This document shows positions 43,554 through 50,914 of a stretch of DNA of 64,000 nt, one piece after another. The DNA comes from Paenibacillus alkaliterrae. Lineage in GTDB: Bacteria; Bacillota; Bacilli; Paenibacillales; Paenibacillaceae. The stretch is taken from assembly GCF_021532375.1 (NCBI RefSeq), contig NZ_JAKGAP010000002.1:1-64000 (forward strand), written 5' to 3'. The notes under the pieces were generated by a model. The model searched no databases. It was given only the letters and a program-made list of their open reading frames with translations, and was not told the origin of the DNA. The first letter of the stretch is position 1. Every line of letters starts with the position of its first letter. Made by a program: the position numbers and the translations under genes.

Positions 43554-45292
43554 TTCAAGGTATAGGAGCGTCAGCAGGCATTGCGATCGGGAGAGCTTTC
43601 GTGCTGCCTAACTGGGAGTGGGAGCTGCCGGAGCAAAAAATTGATGTAGCCGATTTTGCCCGTGAATTCGAGCGCGTATACGAGGGAATTCGCACTTCGA
43701 AGTCGGAGATCGAACAGATCAAGGACGAGCTTAGAGATGTTGTCGGCTCAGAGGAGACCCATATATTCGATGCGCATCTCGCCATTTTGGACGATCCTGT
43801 TTTTATGAATGAAATACAAGGCATTATTCAACGCCAGTATAAGGCGGCTGAGGTTGCAGTAAAGGAAGCGATCGACCATTTCGTAACGATGTTCGATCTG
43901 CTCGATGATGAATATATGAAGGAACGCGCGCTTGACATTAAAGATGTAGGCAATCGACTTCTCAAGCATTTGCTGGGCGCTCCGGAAATTAAATTGCCAT
44001 CGGATACGCAGCCCTTTATTCTGATCGCCAAGGAACTATCCCCGTCACAGCTTGCGCATATTAATCCGCAGCATGTGCTTGGGATTGTTACGCTCGCAGG
44101 CAGTACGACTTCCCATTCGGCCATTATGGCACGCGCATTAGGGGTGCCGCTTGTCGTCGGAATCGAGACGAAGCTTGAGGAGCCTATCCAGACGGGACAG
44201 ACGATTGTTATCGATGGGATCGATGGAACGGTATTTATCGAGCCCGAGCAGCCAGTGATCGTCAGGTATACGGAGCTACATCGCTTACAAGCGGAAGAGA
44301 AGAGGAAGCTTCATGGAATTGTTGGGCATCGTCCCGTTACGCCTGACGGCAAGACGCTTGAGCTTGCAGCTAATATCAGCTCCTTCAAGGAGCTTGAAAT
44401 TGCCTTATCGAGCGGTGCGCATGGGGTTGGATTATTCCGTACCGAATTTTTGTATATGGATCGGAATCGGTTTCCGCTGGAGGAAGAGCAGTTCGAGGTT
44501 TATCGCAGTGTAGCGGAGAAGCTTGGCGGTGAACCGCTAGTCATTCGAACGCTTGATGTCGGCGGGGATAAGCAGCTGGATTATTTTGAGCTTCCTGAGG
44601 AAGATAACCCGTTTCTCGGGTATAGAGCGATTCGGATCTCTCTCGACCGTCAGGATTTATTCAAAACCCAGCTGCGAGCCATATTGAGGGCAAGCCATTA
44701 CGGCCAGGTGAAGCTGATGTATCCGCTTATTTCCTCTGTTGAAGAGGTTCGAGCGGCCAATGCCATATTAGATGAAGCAAAACGCGAGCTTGAGGCGGCC
44801 GGCCAGCCTTACGATAAAGGGATGAAGATCGGCGTGATGATTGAGGTGCCAGCGGCCGTTATGATTGCCGATATGCTGGCTGAAGAGGTTGATTTTTTCA
44901 GTATCGGGACGAATGACCTTGTTCAGTTTACGTTAGCGGTCGATCGGATGAACGATGAGATTTCTCATTTGTATGAGCCTTATCATCCTGCATTGCTGCG
45001 TATGCTTAAAATGACTGTTGAAGCGGCTAAGCGAAATGGGATTACAGTCGGTGTTTGCGGTGAGCTTGCAGGCGATTTAAGGGCTTTGCCGCTTTGGCTT
45101 AGTCTGGACGTAGATGAGCTTAGTATGTCATCACATTCGATTCTGCAAGTAAAGGAGCGGCTGCTCTGTACTTCGCAGGCAGAAAGCCGAGAGGTTTTTG
45201 AGCAGCTGCATGAATGCCGCACGAGCACTGAAATTTTAGCGATTTTGAACGGCTTCCTGGAGCGTATAGACAAAAAAACAGCGAATGGTTAA
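43550..45292 (+). CDS. ptsI: PTS enzyme I (phosphoenolpyruvate-protein phosphotransferase)
   Basis: This 580-residue protein starts the PTS phosphorelay by taking phosphate from phosphoenolpyruvate onto His189 (TTSHSAIMARALG) and passing it to HPr. The PEP-binding barrel has GLFRTEFLYMDR, the substrate Arg in YRAIRISL, FFSIGTNDL, and the catalytic Cys near 503 in GVCGELAGD. It is coupled to the EIICBA gene by an ATGA overlap. The usual partner ptsH is absent between them and nearby, so either HPr is encoded elsewhere or this is a second enzyme I. Its last codons form half of a terminator shared with the convergent gene. Confidence 0.94.
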   Translation: MIQGIGASAGIAIGRAFVLPNWEWELPEQKIDVADFAREFERVYEGIRTSKSEIEQIKDELRDVVGSEETHIFDAHLAILDDPVFMNEIQGIIQRQYKAAEVAVKEAIDHFVTMFDLLDDEYMKERALDIKDVGNRLLKHLLGAPEIKLPSDTQPFILIAKELSPSQLAHINPQHVLGIVTLAGSTTSHSAIMARALGVPLVVGIETKLEEPIQTGQTIVIDGIDGTVFIEPEQPVIVRYTELHRLQAEEKRKLHGIVGHRPVTPDGKTLELAANISSFKELEIALSSGAHGVGLFRTEFLYMDRNRFPLEEEQFEVYRSVAEKLGGEPLVIRTLDVGGDKQLDYFELPEEDNPFLGYRAIRISLDRQDLFKTQLRAILRASHYGQVKLMYPLISSVEEVRAANAILDEAKRELEAAGQPYDKGMKIGVMIEVPAAVMIADMLAEEVDFFSIGTNDLVQFTLAVDRMNDEISHLYEPYHPALLRMLKMTVEAAKRNGITVGVCGELAGDLRALPLWLSLDVDELSMSSHSILQVKERLLCTSQAESREVFEQLHECRTSTEILAILNGFLERIDKKTANG

Positions 45293-45305
45293 ACCATTCG
45301 CTGTT
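45271..45305 (-). terminator. Terminator made from the overlapping 3' coding ends of two convergent genes
   Basis: AACAGCGAATGG (45277-45288) and CCATTCGCTGTT (45294-45305) form a perfect 12-bp stem with loop TTAAA. The loop holds both stop codons. A run of seven A (45272-45278) gives a T-run on the minus strand, so it should end transcription of the PfpI-type gene. On the plus strand it lacks a T tract. Confidence 0.75.
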
Positions 45306-45819
45306 CTAATGCATCTACGAAAGCTTTGGCATAAGGCGGCAGATCTGGCGGGCGACGTGCGGAAATGAGATTTCCGTCGACAACGACTGCTTCATCAAAC
45401 CAAATCGCACCTGCATTTTCCATATCGTCGCGAATGCCCGGCGTTGATGTCACTTTACGGCCTTCCAAAATTTTGGCAGATATAAGTACCCAGCCGGCAT
45501 GACAGATTTGACCGATCGGCTTGTCAGCAGCGTCAAGCTCCTGAACCAATTGCAGCACTTTCGGATAACGGCGAAGCTTATCGGGAGCCCACCCTCCCGG
45601 CACAAGCAGGCCGATTATGTCTTCGCTGTTCACTTCGTCAAAGGATAGATCCGCAACCGCGGGCACGCCGTATTTTCCGATATGCGTTTTACCTTTCTCC
45701 GGTCCCGCGTATAGCACGGTCGCACCTGCTTCGCGGGCGCGGTATACCGGATACCAAAGCTCCAAATCTTCAAATTCGTCGTCAAGCAAGCAGATGACGG
45801 TTTTGTTTTGCAATGACAA
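45289..45819 (-). CDS. DJ-1/PfpI-family protein (intracellular protease/deglycase-like)
   Basis: This 176-residue protein of the DJ-1/PfpI superfamily has the nucleophile elbow GQICHAGWVL with Cys106-His107, the LVPGGWAPDKLRR segment holding the usual elbow partner, and a C-terminal SARRPPDLPPYAKAFV. Members act as general stress proteins, deglycases or peptidases; activity cannot be specified. The start is taken as TTG at 45819 because GGAGG lies 9 bp upstream. It overlaps the ptsI stop at its 3' end and is divergent from the VanZ-like gene. Confidence 0.88.
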   Translation of the reverse strand: MSLQNKTVICLLDDEFEDLELWYPVYRAREAGATVLYAGPEKGKTHIGKYGVPAVADLSFDEVNSEDIIGLLVPGGWAPDKLRRYPKVLQLVQELDAADKPIGQICHAGWVLISAKILEGRKVTSTPGIRDDMENAGAIWFDEAVVVDGNLISARRPPDLPPYAKAFVDALEQRMV

Positions 45820-45873
45820 TTGTATTCGCCTCCATCTATTAAATGTCACTATTATTGTACCGAAGGAGAAACC

Positions 45874-46311
45874 ATGAAGCAAACGGATCTTGTATCGAAA
45901 CGAATTCCTTGTCGGAGATTGCTCCGATTTGTGCCGGCAATAGCGTGGATGGCCGTCATCTATTTGCTATCCTCAAGAACCGGTGATGAAATAAATGCGA
46001 TTCTCCCATTCTTTCAAAAATTTTTTCCTTTTATGGAGGATTTCAATTGGGGCCACTTTGTATCTTATTTCATTCTCGCCATGACCATAGACTTTGGCAT
46101 AGGGGCCAGAGCTGACCGCTTTTGGGTAAAGATCGTTATCGTTCTTCTCTGCGGATTGTACGGCGTTACCGATGAATACCATCAATCCTTCGTTGGGGGA
46201 AGAATGCCTGACCCGATTGACGTTCGGAACGATATAATCGGAGCGGCGATATGGACTGCAGTTGCGGCCATTTCGCCCATTCGCGCGCTTTGGCGCAAAA
46301 TCGCATCATAA
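45874..46311 (+). CDS. VanZ-like family membrane protein
   Basis: This 145-residue protein has three to four hydrophobic helices and the family signature TDEYHQSFVGGRMPDPIDVRND. It follows AAGGAG, with ATG at 45874. VanZ proteins affect low-level teicoplanin resistance in vanA clusters, but in Firmicutes chromosomes the family is widespread with unknown roles. No other van gene is seen, so no resistance function is implied. Confidence 0.88.
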   Translation: MKQTDLVSKRIPCRRLLRFVPAIAWMAVIYLLSSRTGDEINAILPFFQKFFPFMEDFNWGHFVSYFILAMTIDFGIGARADRFWVKIVIVLLCGLYGVTDEYHQSFVGGRMPDPIDVRNDIIGAAIWTAVAAISPIRALWRKIAS

Positions 46312-46433
46312 TTTCCTTGTCTATCAAATTGATGATGTTTGGCTCAGTAGTAAAAATTACAAAGCGGCTGTAAGCAGGAGTTTTTGCAAAAAAGGTCGAA
46401 TAATTTATACATTGTAACTCTGAAAGGAATGTT

Positions 46434-46451
46434 TAGCGGCAATTGCCGCTA
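46434..46451. promoter_or_regulatory. Perfect 18-bp palindrome before the zinc-finger protein gene
   Basis: TAGCGGCAATTGCCGCTA is a perfect dyad of two 7-bp arms around AATT, ending 19 bp before the TTG start at 46471. It could be an operator, possibly for the gene product itself, or a small RNA hairpin. No T-run follows, so it is not a terminator. Confidence 0.5.
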
Positions 46452-46470
46452 TAAGAGGGAGTGGACCATT

Positions 46471-46884
46471 TTGCAAAAGAGGTGTCATTGTGGTGACATC
46501 ATGAAGATGAAACTGCGAACAGTTATTTATTCGGGTAAGGTAGAGATCGATAACGTTCCGATTTATTCCTGTCCAACCTGCAATAAGAGCGAAGTATTTC
46601 CAGAGGTGAAGCCTGATCTAACCGGACTAATCGCTCAATTGGGCGCCCAGCCCGATAAACAGACGTTTTTATTCAATGAATGTAACGAATGGGCAGATCT
46701 GCTAGTGGAGGCGAAGGTTGATAAGCTGAAGACCGATCAGAATGCGGTAGAGAAGCTGATTGGACAGAGAATCAATAAGCTGCTGGATTTATATTTGCTC
46801 GCCCGCTCGCTAAATGACGAAGCATGGGTAACCGATATTAATAAGCGGCTTGAACAAATTAGCCGTCGCATCCTTCATACATAA
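46471..46884 (+). CDS. YgiT/MqsA-type zinc-finger protein
   Basis: This 137-residue protein has an N-terminal zinc-binding pattern CHCGD ... CPTCNK (CxC then CxxC) with an intervening YSGKVEIDNVPIYSC strand pair, like the first domain of MqsA/YgiT. The rest is helical and charged, without the MqsA DNA-binding helix-turn-helix. No toxin gene is adjacent. The start is TTG at 46471, with AGAGGGAG upstream; the frame extends to 46384 without support. It may be a Paenibacillus-type conserved protein of unknown role. Confidence 0.7.
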   Translation: MQKRCHCGDIMKMKLRTVIYSGKVEIDNVPIYSCPTCNKSEVFPEVKPDLTGLIAQLGAQPDKQTFLFNECNEWADLLVEAKVDKLKTDQNAVEKLIGQRINKLLDLYLLARSLNDEAWVTDINKRLEQISRRILHT

Positions 46885-47021
46885 TACTCAGATTTGGCTT
46901 TTCACCTAACGGATCAGACCTCGGCTAGCGTGAACATTGCGAAAAGTAATATTTTGTCGTATGATTACGTTAATATGCGGCGTACGTAATGTTAAAATCT
47001 GAGCTAATGGAGAGAAGCATT

Positions 47022-48026
47022 GTGACGGTAACCATTTATGATGTAGCAAGAGAAGCAGGAGTATCGATGGCAACGGTTTCCCGGGTTGTCAATAACAATC
47101 CGAATGTGAAGCCAGCAACACGGAAGAAGGTTTATGAAGCAATTGAACGGCTCGGATATCGTCCAAATGCGGTAGCACGCGGACTCGCAAGCAAGAAAAC
47201 AACTACGGTTGGGGTTGTTATTCCCGATATTTCAAATGCCATTTTTGCCGAGGTAGCCCGCGGCATTGAAGATATTGCGAATATGTATCATTATAATATC
47301 ATTTTGTGCAATGCCGATAAGAAAAAGGACAAGGAAATCCGGGTCATTAACACGCTTCTGGAGAAGCAGGTTGACGGGCTGTTATTCATGGGCGGAGCAG
47401 TAACCGAAGAGCATTTGCAGGCTTTCAAGACAGCCAATGTTCCTATTGTGCTATGTGCGACCTCCGATGAAAGCGGACAAATCCCATCTGTTGATATTAA
47501 TCATGAAGATGCGGCCTTTGACGCTGTCAAAAAAATATTGGAGCAGGGCCACACCCGCATCGCCATGATCAGCGGGACTTTACAGGATCCATCGCTCGGC
47601 TATGCGAGATTCCAAGGCTATAAGCGGGCGCTTGAGTCGGCTGGGATTTCCTATGACGAATCTCTCGTTCGAATTGGCAACTATCGTTATGAATCCGGAG
47701 CGGATGCGATGAATTACTTTATCGCGCTGGACAAGCGTCCGACGGCTGTTTTTTCGGCAACGGACGAAATGGCGATCGGCGCCATTCACAGCATTCAAGA
47801 CTCCGGTTTAAAGGTTCCAGACGATATCTCGGTTATAAGCGTTGACAATAGCCGGATGGCATCCATGGTTCGCCCGCAGCTAACTGCCGTAGCGCAGCCC
47901 ATGTACGACATTGGCGCCGTTTCCATGCGTTTGCTAACCAAGCTGATGAAGAAAGAAAATGTCGAACAATCCAAAGTGGTGCTGCCGCATGAAATGGTGA
48001 TGCGCCAATCTGTTGGAGGAATATAG
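47022..48026 (+). CDS. ccpA: Catabolite control protein A
   Basis: This 334-residue LacI-family regulator is the master of carbon catabolite control in Firmicutes; with Ser46-phosphorylated HPr it binds cre sites. The N-terminus [23 protein letters not shown], the hinge [36 protein letters not shown], and [27 protein letters not shown] are CcpA-like. The start is read as GTG at 47022 with GGAGAG upstream, giving the usual length; the open frame continues to 46989. It is followed after 5 bp by mtnN. Candidate cre sites in this window lie near the CGTase and acsA genes. Confidence 0.92.
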   Translation: MTVTIYDVAREAGVSMATVSRVVNNNPNVKPATRKKVYEAIERLGYRPNAVARGLASKKTTTVGVVIPDISNAIFAEVARGIEDIANMYHYNIILCNADKKKDKEIRVINTLLEKQVDGLLFMGGAVTEEHLQAFKTANVPIVLCATSDESGQIPSVDINHEDAAFDAVKKILEQGHTRIAMISGTLQDPSLGYARFQGYKRALESAGISYDESLVRIGNYRYESGADAMNYFIALDKRPTAVFSATDEMAIGAIHSIQDSGLKVPDDISVISVDNSRMASMVRPQLTAVAQPMYDIGAVSMRLLTKLMKKENVEQSKVVLPHEMVMRQSVGGI

Positions 48027-48031
48027 AAGAA

Positions 48032-48730
48032 ATGGCTTTTAACAAAATTGGCATTATTGGCGCTATGGCAGAAGAAATTGAATTGCTGCATAAGCATGTG
48101 GACGTAGCATCTCAAACGACGAAAGCAGGCATTACCTATTACGAGGGGATGTTACACGGCAAATCGGTAATCTTCTGTAAATCGGGAGTAGGTAAAGTAA
48201 ATGCTGCGGTATGTACGCAAATCCTGCTGGATTCAGGCGTGGATTGCGTACTGTTCACGGGTGTTGCGGGTGCTGTCGATCCGCAGCTTAATATAGGCGA
48301 TATCGTTATTTCCACAAGCTGCATGCAGCATGATATGGATTGCTCGCCGCTTGGTTTTGCTAGAGGAACGATACCCTTTCATGCAAGATCGGAGTTTGCA
48401 GCGGATGAACGTTTAATAGAGCTTGCCGCGGCAGCGAGCAATCGACTTTTTTCAGGGAATAGCCTCAAAGGTAAGGTGCTGTCGGGAGATCAGTTCATTG
48501 CAAGCCGTGAAACAGTGAGACTGCTGCATGAAACGATGCAAGGCGCTTGCGCCGAAATGGAGGGAGCTTCGGTCGCGCAGGTTTGCGACATGAACCAGAT
48601 TCCGTTTGTTGTCATTCGTTCGATGTCGGATAAGGCTGACGGCTCTGCGCATGTGAATTTTGCTGACTTTACAGTGACAGCCTCTAACCATTCCTATCAA
48701 ATAATTGATGAGATGGTCAAGCATATGTAA
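48032..48730 (+). CDS. mtnN: 5'-methylthioadenosine/S-adenosylhomocysteine nucleosidase
   Basis: This 232-residue nucleosidase hydrolyses MTA and SAH in methionine salvage and methyl-cycle detoxification. It has the catalytic Glu in GIIGAMAEEIELL, FTGVAGAVDPQLNIGDIV, the substrate segment AEMEGASVAQVC, and the catalytic Asp in MSDKADGSAH. Length is normal. GGAGGAAT precedes the ATG and overlaps the end of ccpA, so the two genes are co-transcribed. A terminator follows at 48746. Confidence 0.95.
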   Translation: MAFNKIGIIGAMAEEIELLHKHVDVASQTTKAGITYYEGMLHGKSVIFCKSGVGKVNAAVCTQILLDSGVDCVLFTGVAGAVDPQLNIGDIVISTSCMQHDMDCSPLGFARGTIPFHARSEFAADERLIELAAAASNRLFSGNSLKGKVLSGDQFIASRETVRLLHETMQGACAEMEGASVAQVCDMNQIPFVVIRSMSDKADGSAHVNFADFTVTASNHSYQIIDEMVKHM

Positions 48731-48745
48731 GATGCGTTTTACAAG

Positions 48746-48788
48746 AAAAGCAACAGCTTCGGTCATTTATCGGAGCTGTTGCTTTTCG
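48746..48788 (+). terminator. Terminator of the ccpA-mtnN operon
   Basis: AAAAGCAACAGCT (48746-48758) pairs with AGCTGTTGCTTTT (48774-48786). Confidence 0.85.
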
Positions 48789-48821
48789 TTTCCAGCTGTT
48801 TTATGTGCACTCCTATTGATG

Positions 48822-50000
48822 CTATAAATCTTGTACGACGATTGCTTGTGTTTTTCTATTCTTTTCCGATATTTCGGCACGTCGAGGCATAGGTTCAAAA
48901 CTGGCTGGATCATCTAGCCAAAATTCCGGGAGCTTGCAGGGGCTATGGGGTGTCCATCGTTCGAGCCAGCTCTCGGGCAATAATAGATCTTCGCCGGCCG
49001 CCGCTGCCGCCGCAAGGGGATGATCGATCATCGTTAGCCATACGAGGGACCAGGCTCTTGGCACAACGCGATAAATATCGTAGCCTCCGCCGCCGAGAGC
49101 GATCCAGCGCCCGTTCGTATGGGCATGAGCAATCTCGTGGATGATCGCCGGAATTTCAGCATAGATGCGCATACTGCAATGTATGTGGGAGAGCGGATCA
49201 TTAGCATGCGCGTCGCAGCCGTGCTGGCTGATAATGACATCCGGTTTGTAAGCTGCGATTACTTTGCGGAGGGTGTAATTAAAGCTTTCCAACCATGATT
49301 CATCCTCCGTATAAGGCTCGAGCGGTACGTTAAAGCATGCGCCAAAGCCACTGTCTATACCTTTCTCATGTACAAAGCCGGTACCAGGGAACAAGAACTT
49401 TCCGGTTTCATGGATGGAATAGGTGCACACGTCAGGATCGTCATAAAATACCCATTGCACGCCGTCTCCGTGATGAACATCGGTATCGATATAAAGCACT
49501 TTCGCATCGTAAGTACGACGAATATGCTTGATCGCGACAGCCGCATCGTTATACACACAGAAGCCGGAAGCCCGATCCGGAAAGGCGTGATGCAGTCCGC
49601 CAGCCAGGTGATAGGCATGGTCGGCCCGACCCGACATAACGGCTTCAGCCGCTGCGACAGAGCCGCTAACGATTGAGGCCGCTGCCTTATGAATACCGGG
49701 GAAGAAAGGCGTATCCTCCGTGTTCAGCCCAAACTGCTGCGCGATGTTGTCCGTTTCATGCGTGGCAGAGCCCTCGCTTAGCTGCTTAACGGCGTTTAAA
49801 TAGTCTGATCGGTGAACGAGTGTCAGCAGCTTGTCATCCGATAAGGGAAGCGGGGCTTCGATTTGTTCCTCCGACAAGGCTCCTGCGGCTTTAAGCAAAT
49901 CAATCGTTAATGTAAGGCGGAGCGGATTAAAGGGATGCTCCTCGCCAAACTTATATCCATTAGAATCTGAATGATAGATGAATACAGCATCTGAAGCCAT
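48822..50000 (-). CDS. acuC: AcuC, histone-deacetylase-family lysine deacetylase
   Basis: This 392-residue zinc-dependent deacetylase reactivates acetyl-CoA synthetase by removing the acetyl group set by AcuA. It has the zinc and catalytic segments HLAGGLHHAFP, DTDVHHGDGVQW, SQHGCDAHANDPLSH and GGGGYDIYR. Length fits B. subtilis AcuC (387). The ATG at 50000 has AGGAGG 6 bp upstream; the frame extends to 50249 over acuA and is not used. It lies 32 bp after acuA on the same strand, divergent from acsA. Confidence 0.95.
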   Translation of the reverse strand: MASDAVFIYHSDSNGYKFGEEHPFNPLRLTLTIDLLKAAGALSEEQIEAPLPLSDDKLLTLVHRSDYLNAVKQLSEGSATHETDNIAQQFGLNTEDTPFFPGIHKAAASIVSGSVAAAEAVMSGRADHAYHLAGGLHHAFPDRASGFCVYNDAAVAIKHIRRTYDAKVLYIDTDVHHGDGVQWVFYDDPDVCTYSIHETGKFLFPGTGFVHEKGIDSGFGACFNVPLEPYTEDESWLESFNYTLRKVIAAYKPDVIISQHGCDAHANDPLSHIHCSMRIYAEIPAIIHEIAHAHTNGRWIALGGGGYDIYRVVPRAWSLVWLTMIDHPLAAAAAAGEDLLLPESWLERWTPHSPCKLPEFWLDDPASFEPMPRRAEISEKNRKTQAIVVQDL

Positions 50001-50032
50001 CGCTGTCCTCCTAAACGGTTTTAAGCTTGACA

Positions 50033-50674
50033 TTAGTACATAAAGCGCTGTCTGAAACGGACGCGGTCGAATTGCTCGACGGAGCTTAGCGGGACTTCTT
50101 TGCCGATCCGCACCATAAGACAATTCGCGGGATGGGAGCATATTTCGGGATCGTCTGTCGCGAACCAGGTCATGCCGACTGCTTTCATCAGCTTTTCCAT
50201 CATTTTGCGATAATCCCATACGTTTAGCTTCGTGCCTTCCAAATCCCAATGCCAGTAGTATTCGGTCGTAAAAACGATCATGTTCTCCAGCTGTTCCTCC
50301 GCAAACGCAAGCTGAATCATTCGTTTTCCGAGTCCAAAGCCCCGATAGTCATCCGCTACCTCGATCGCTCCGAGCTCGATAAGATCGGTCATGCCGCCGG
50401 TGGACCAACGCTCGAGCTCATCCGCATAATGGAACGTAACGTACCCCACGATGATGTCTCCTTCGCGAGCTAAAATAATGCGGCCTTCCTCGAGACCTGC
50501 TATTTCAACGAGCGCCTCGTGCTGTTCATGCGGTTTGCGGAAGGCGTCCAGTGCATGATGCATGTTTAAGCCTGTCAGCTTCCCCGGCAGAACAGGGCCT
50601 TCAATAATAAGTTCACGGCTGTCGTCTAGAGCGAGCTGATCCCGCTGCAAACGCTTTCGATGTTCCAAGGCCAA
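50033..50674 (-). CDS. acuA: AcuA, protein acetyltransferase controlling acetyl-CoA synthetase
   Basis: This 213-residue GNAT acetyltransferase inactivates AcsA by acetylating its active-site lysine. It has the acetyl-CoA loop DYRGFGLGKRMIQLAF and the AcuA-specific YYWHWDLEGTKLNVWDYRKM and ICSHPANCLMVRIG stretches. It starts with TTG at 50674 (or TTG at 50668) after AAAGGGGGGG. In B. subtilis the operon is acuA-acuB-acuC; here acuC follows at once and the CBS-ACT gene acuB is missing. Confidence 0.95.
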   Translation of the reverse strand: MALEHRKRLQRDQLALDDSRELIIEGPVLPGKLTGLNMHHALDAFRKPHEQHEALVEIAGLEEGRIILAREGDIIVGYVTFHYADELERWSTGGMTDLIELGAIEVADDYRGFGLGKRMIQLAFAEEQLENMIVFTTEYYWHWDLEGTKLNVWDYRKMMEKLMKAVGMTWFATDDPEICSHPANCLMVRIGKEVPLSSVEQFDRVRFRQRFMY

Positions 50675-50783
50675 GGATGCCCCCCCTTTGCTGCATATGA
50701 CTGCTCGAACTGTAATGTCTATTACTCTTTATAACAAACATTTGCGAAAATGAAAAGCGTAGTCGAATAGAAAAAGGTTATGC

Positions 50784-50877
50784 TATAATGGTTGTGGCGG
50801 TTCAAAGGCCACTGGAAGCGCAAGCGGATGCCGGTTTGTTTGCCTCGAGTATCGGCTTTGTTATGAAAGCGTATTCC
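50784..50877 (+). promoter_or_regulatory. acsA promoter -10 region and cre-like site
   Basis: An extended -10, TGCTATAAT, ends at 50789 without a good -35. TGAAAGCGTATTCC (50864-50877) matches 12 of 14 positions of the cre consensus TGWNANCGNTNWCA. It lies about 80 bp downstream of the -10 and 37 bp before the acsA start, so CcpA would act as a roadblock. acsA is known to be catabolite repressed in B. subtilis. Confidence 0.55.
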
Positions 50878-50914
50878 TAGAGTCGGAAAAGAGATGTGAT
50901 GGGAGAGTGATAGG

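Noticed and set aside
45874-46311. VanZ-like gene as a glycopeptide resistance determinant
   Set aside because: No vanA, vanH, vanX, vanR or vanS is nearby, and chromosomal VanZ-like genes are common in Firmicutes without resistance.
50001-50249. N-terminal extension of AcuC overlapping acuA
   Set aside because: AGGAGG before the ATG at 50000 and the family's normal N-terminus set the start there.
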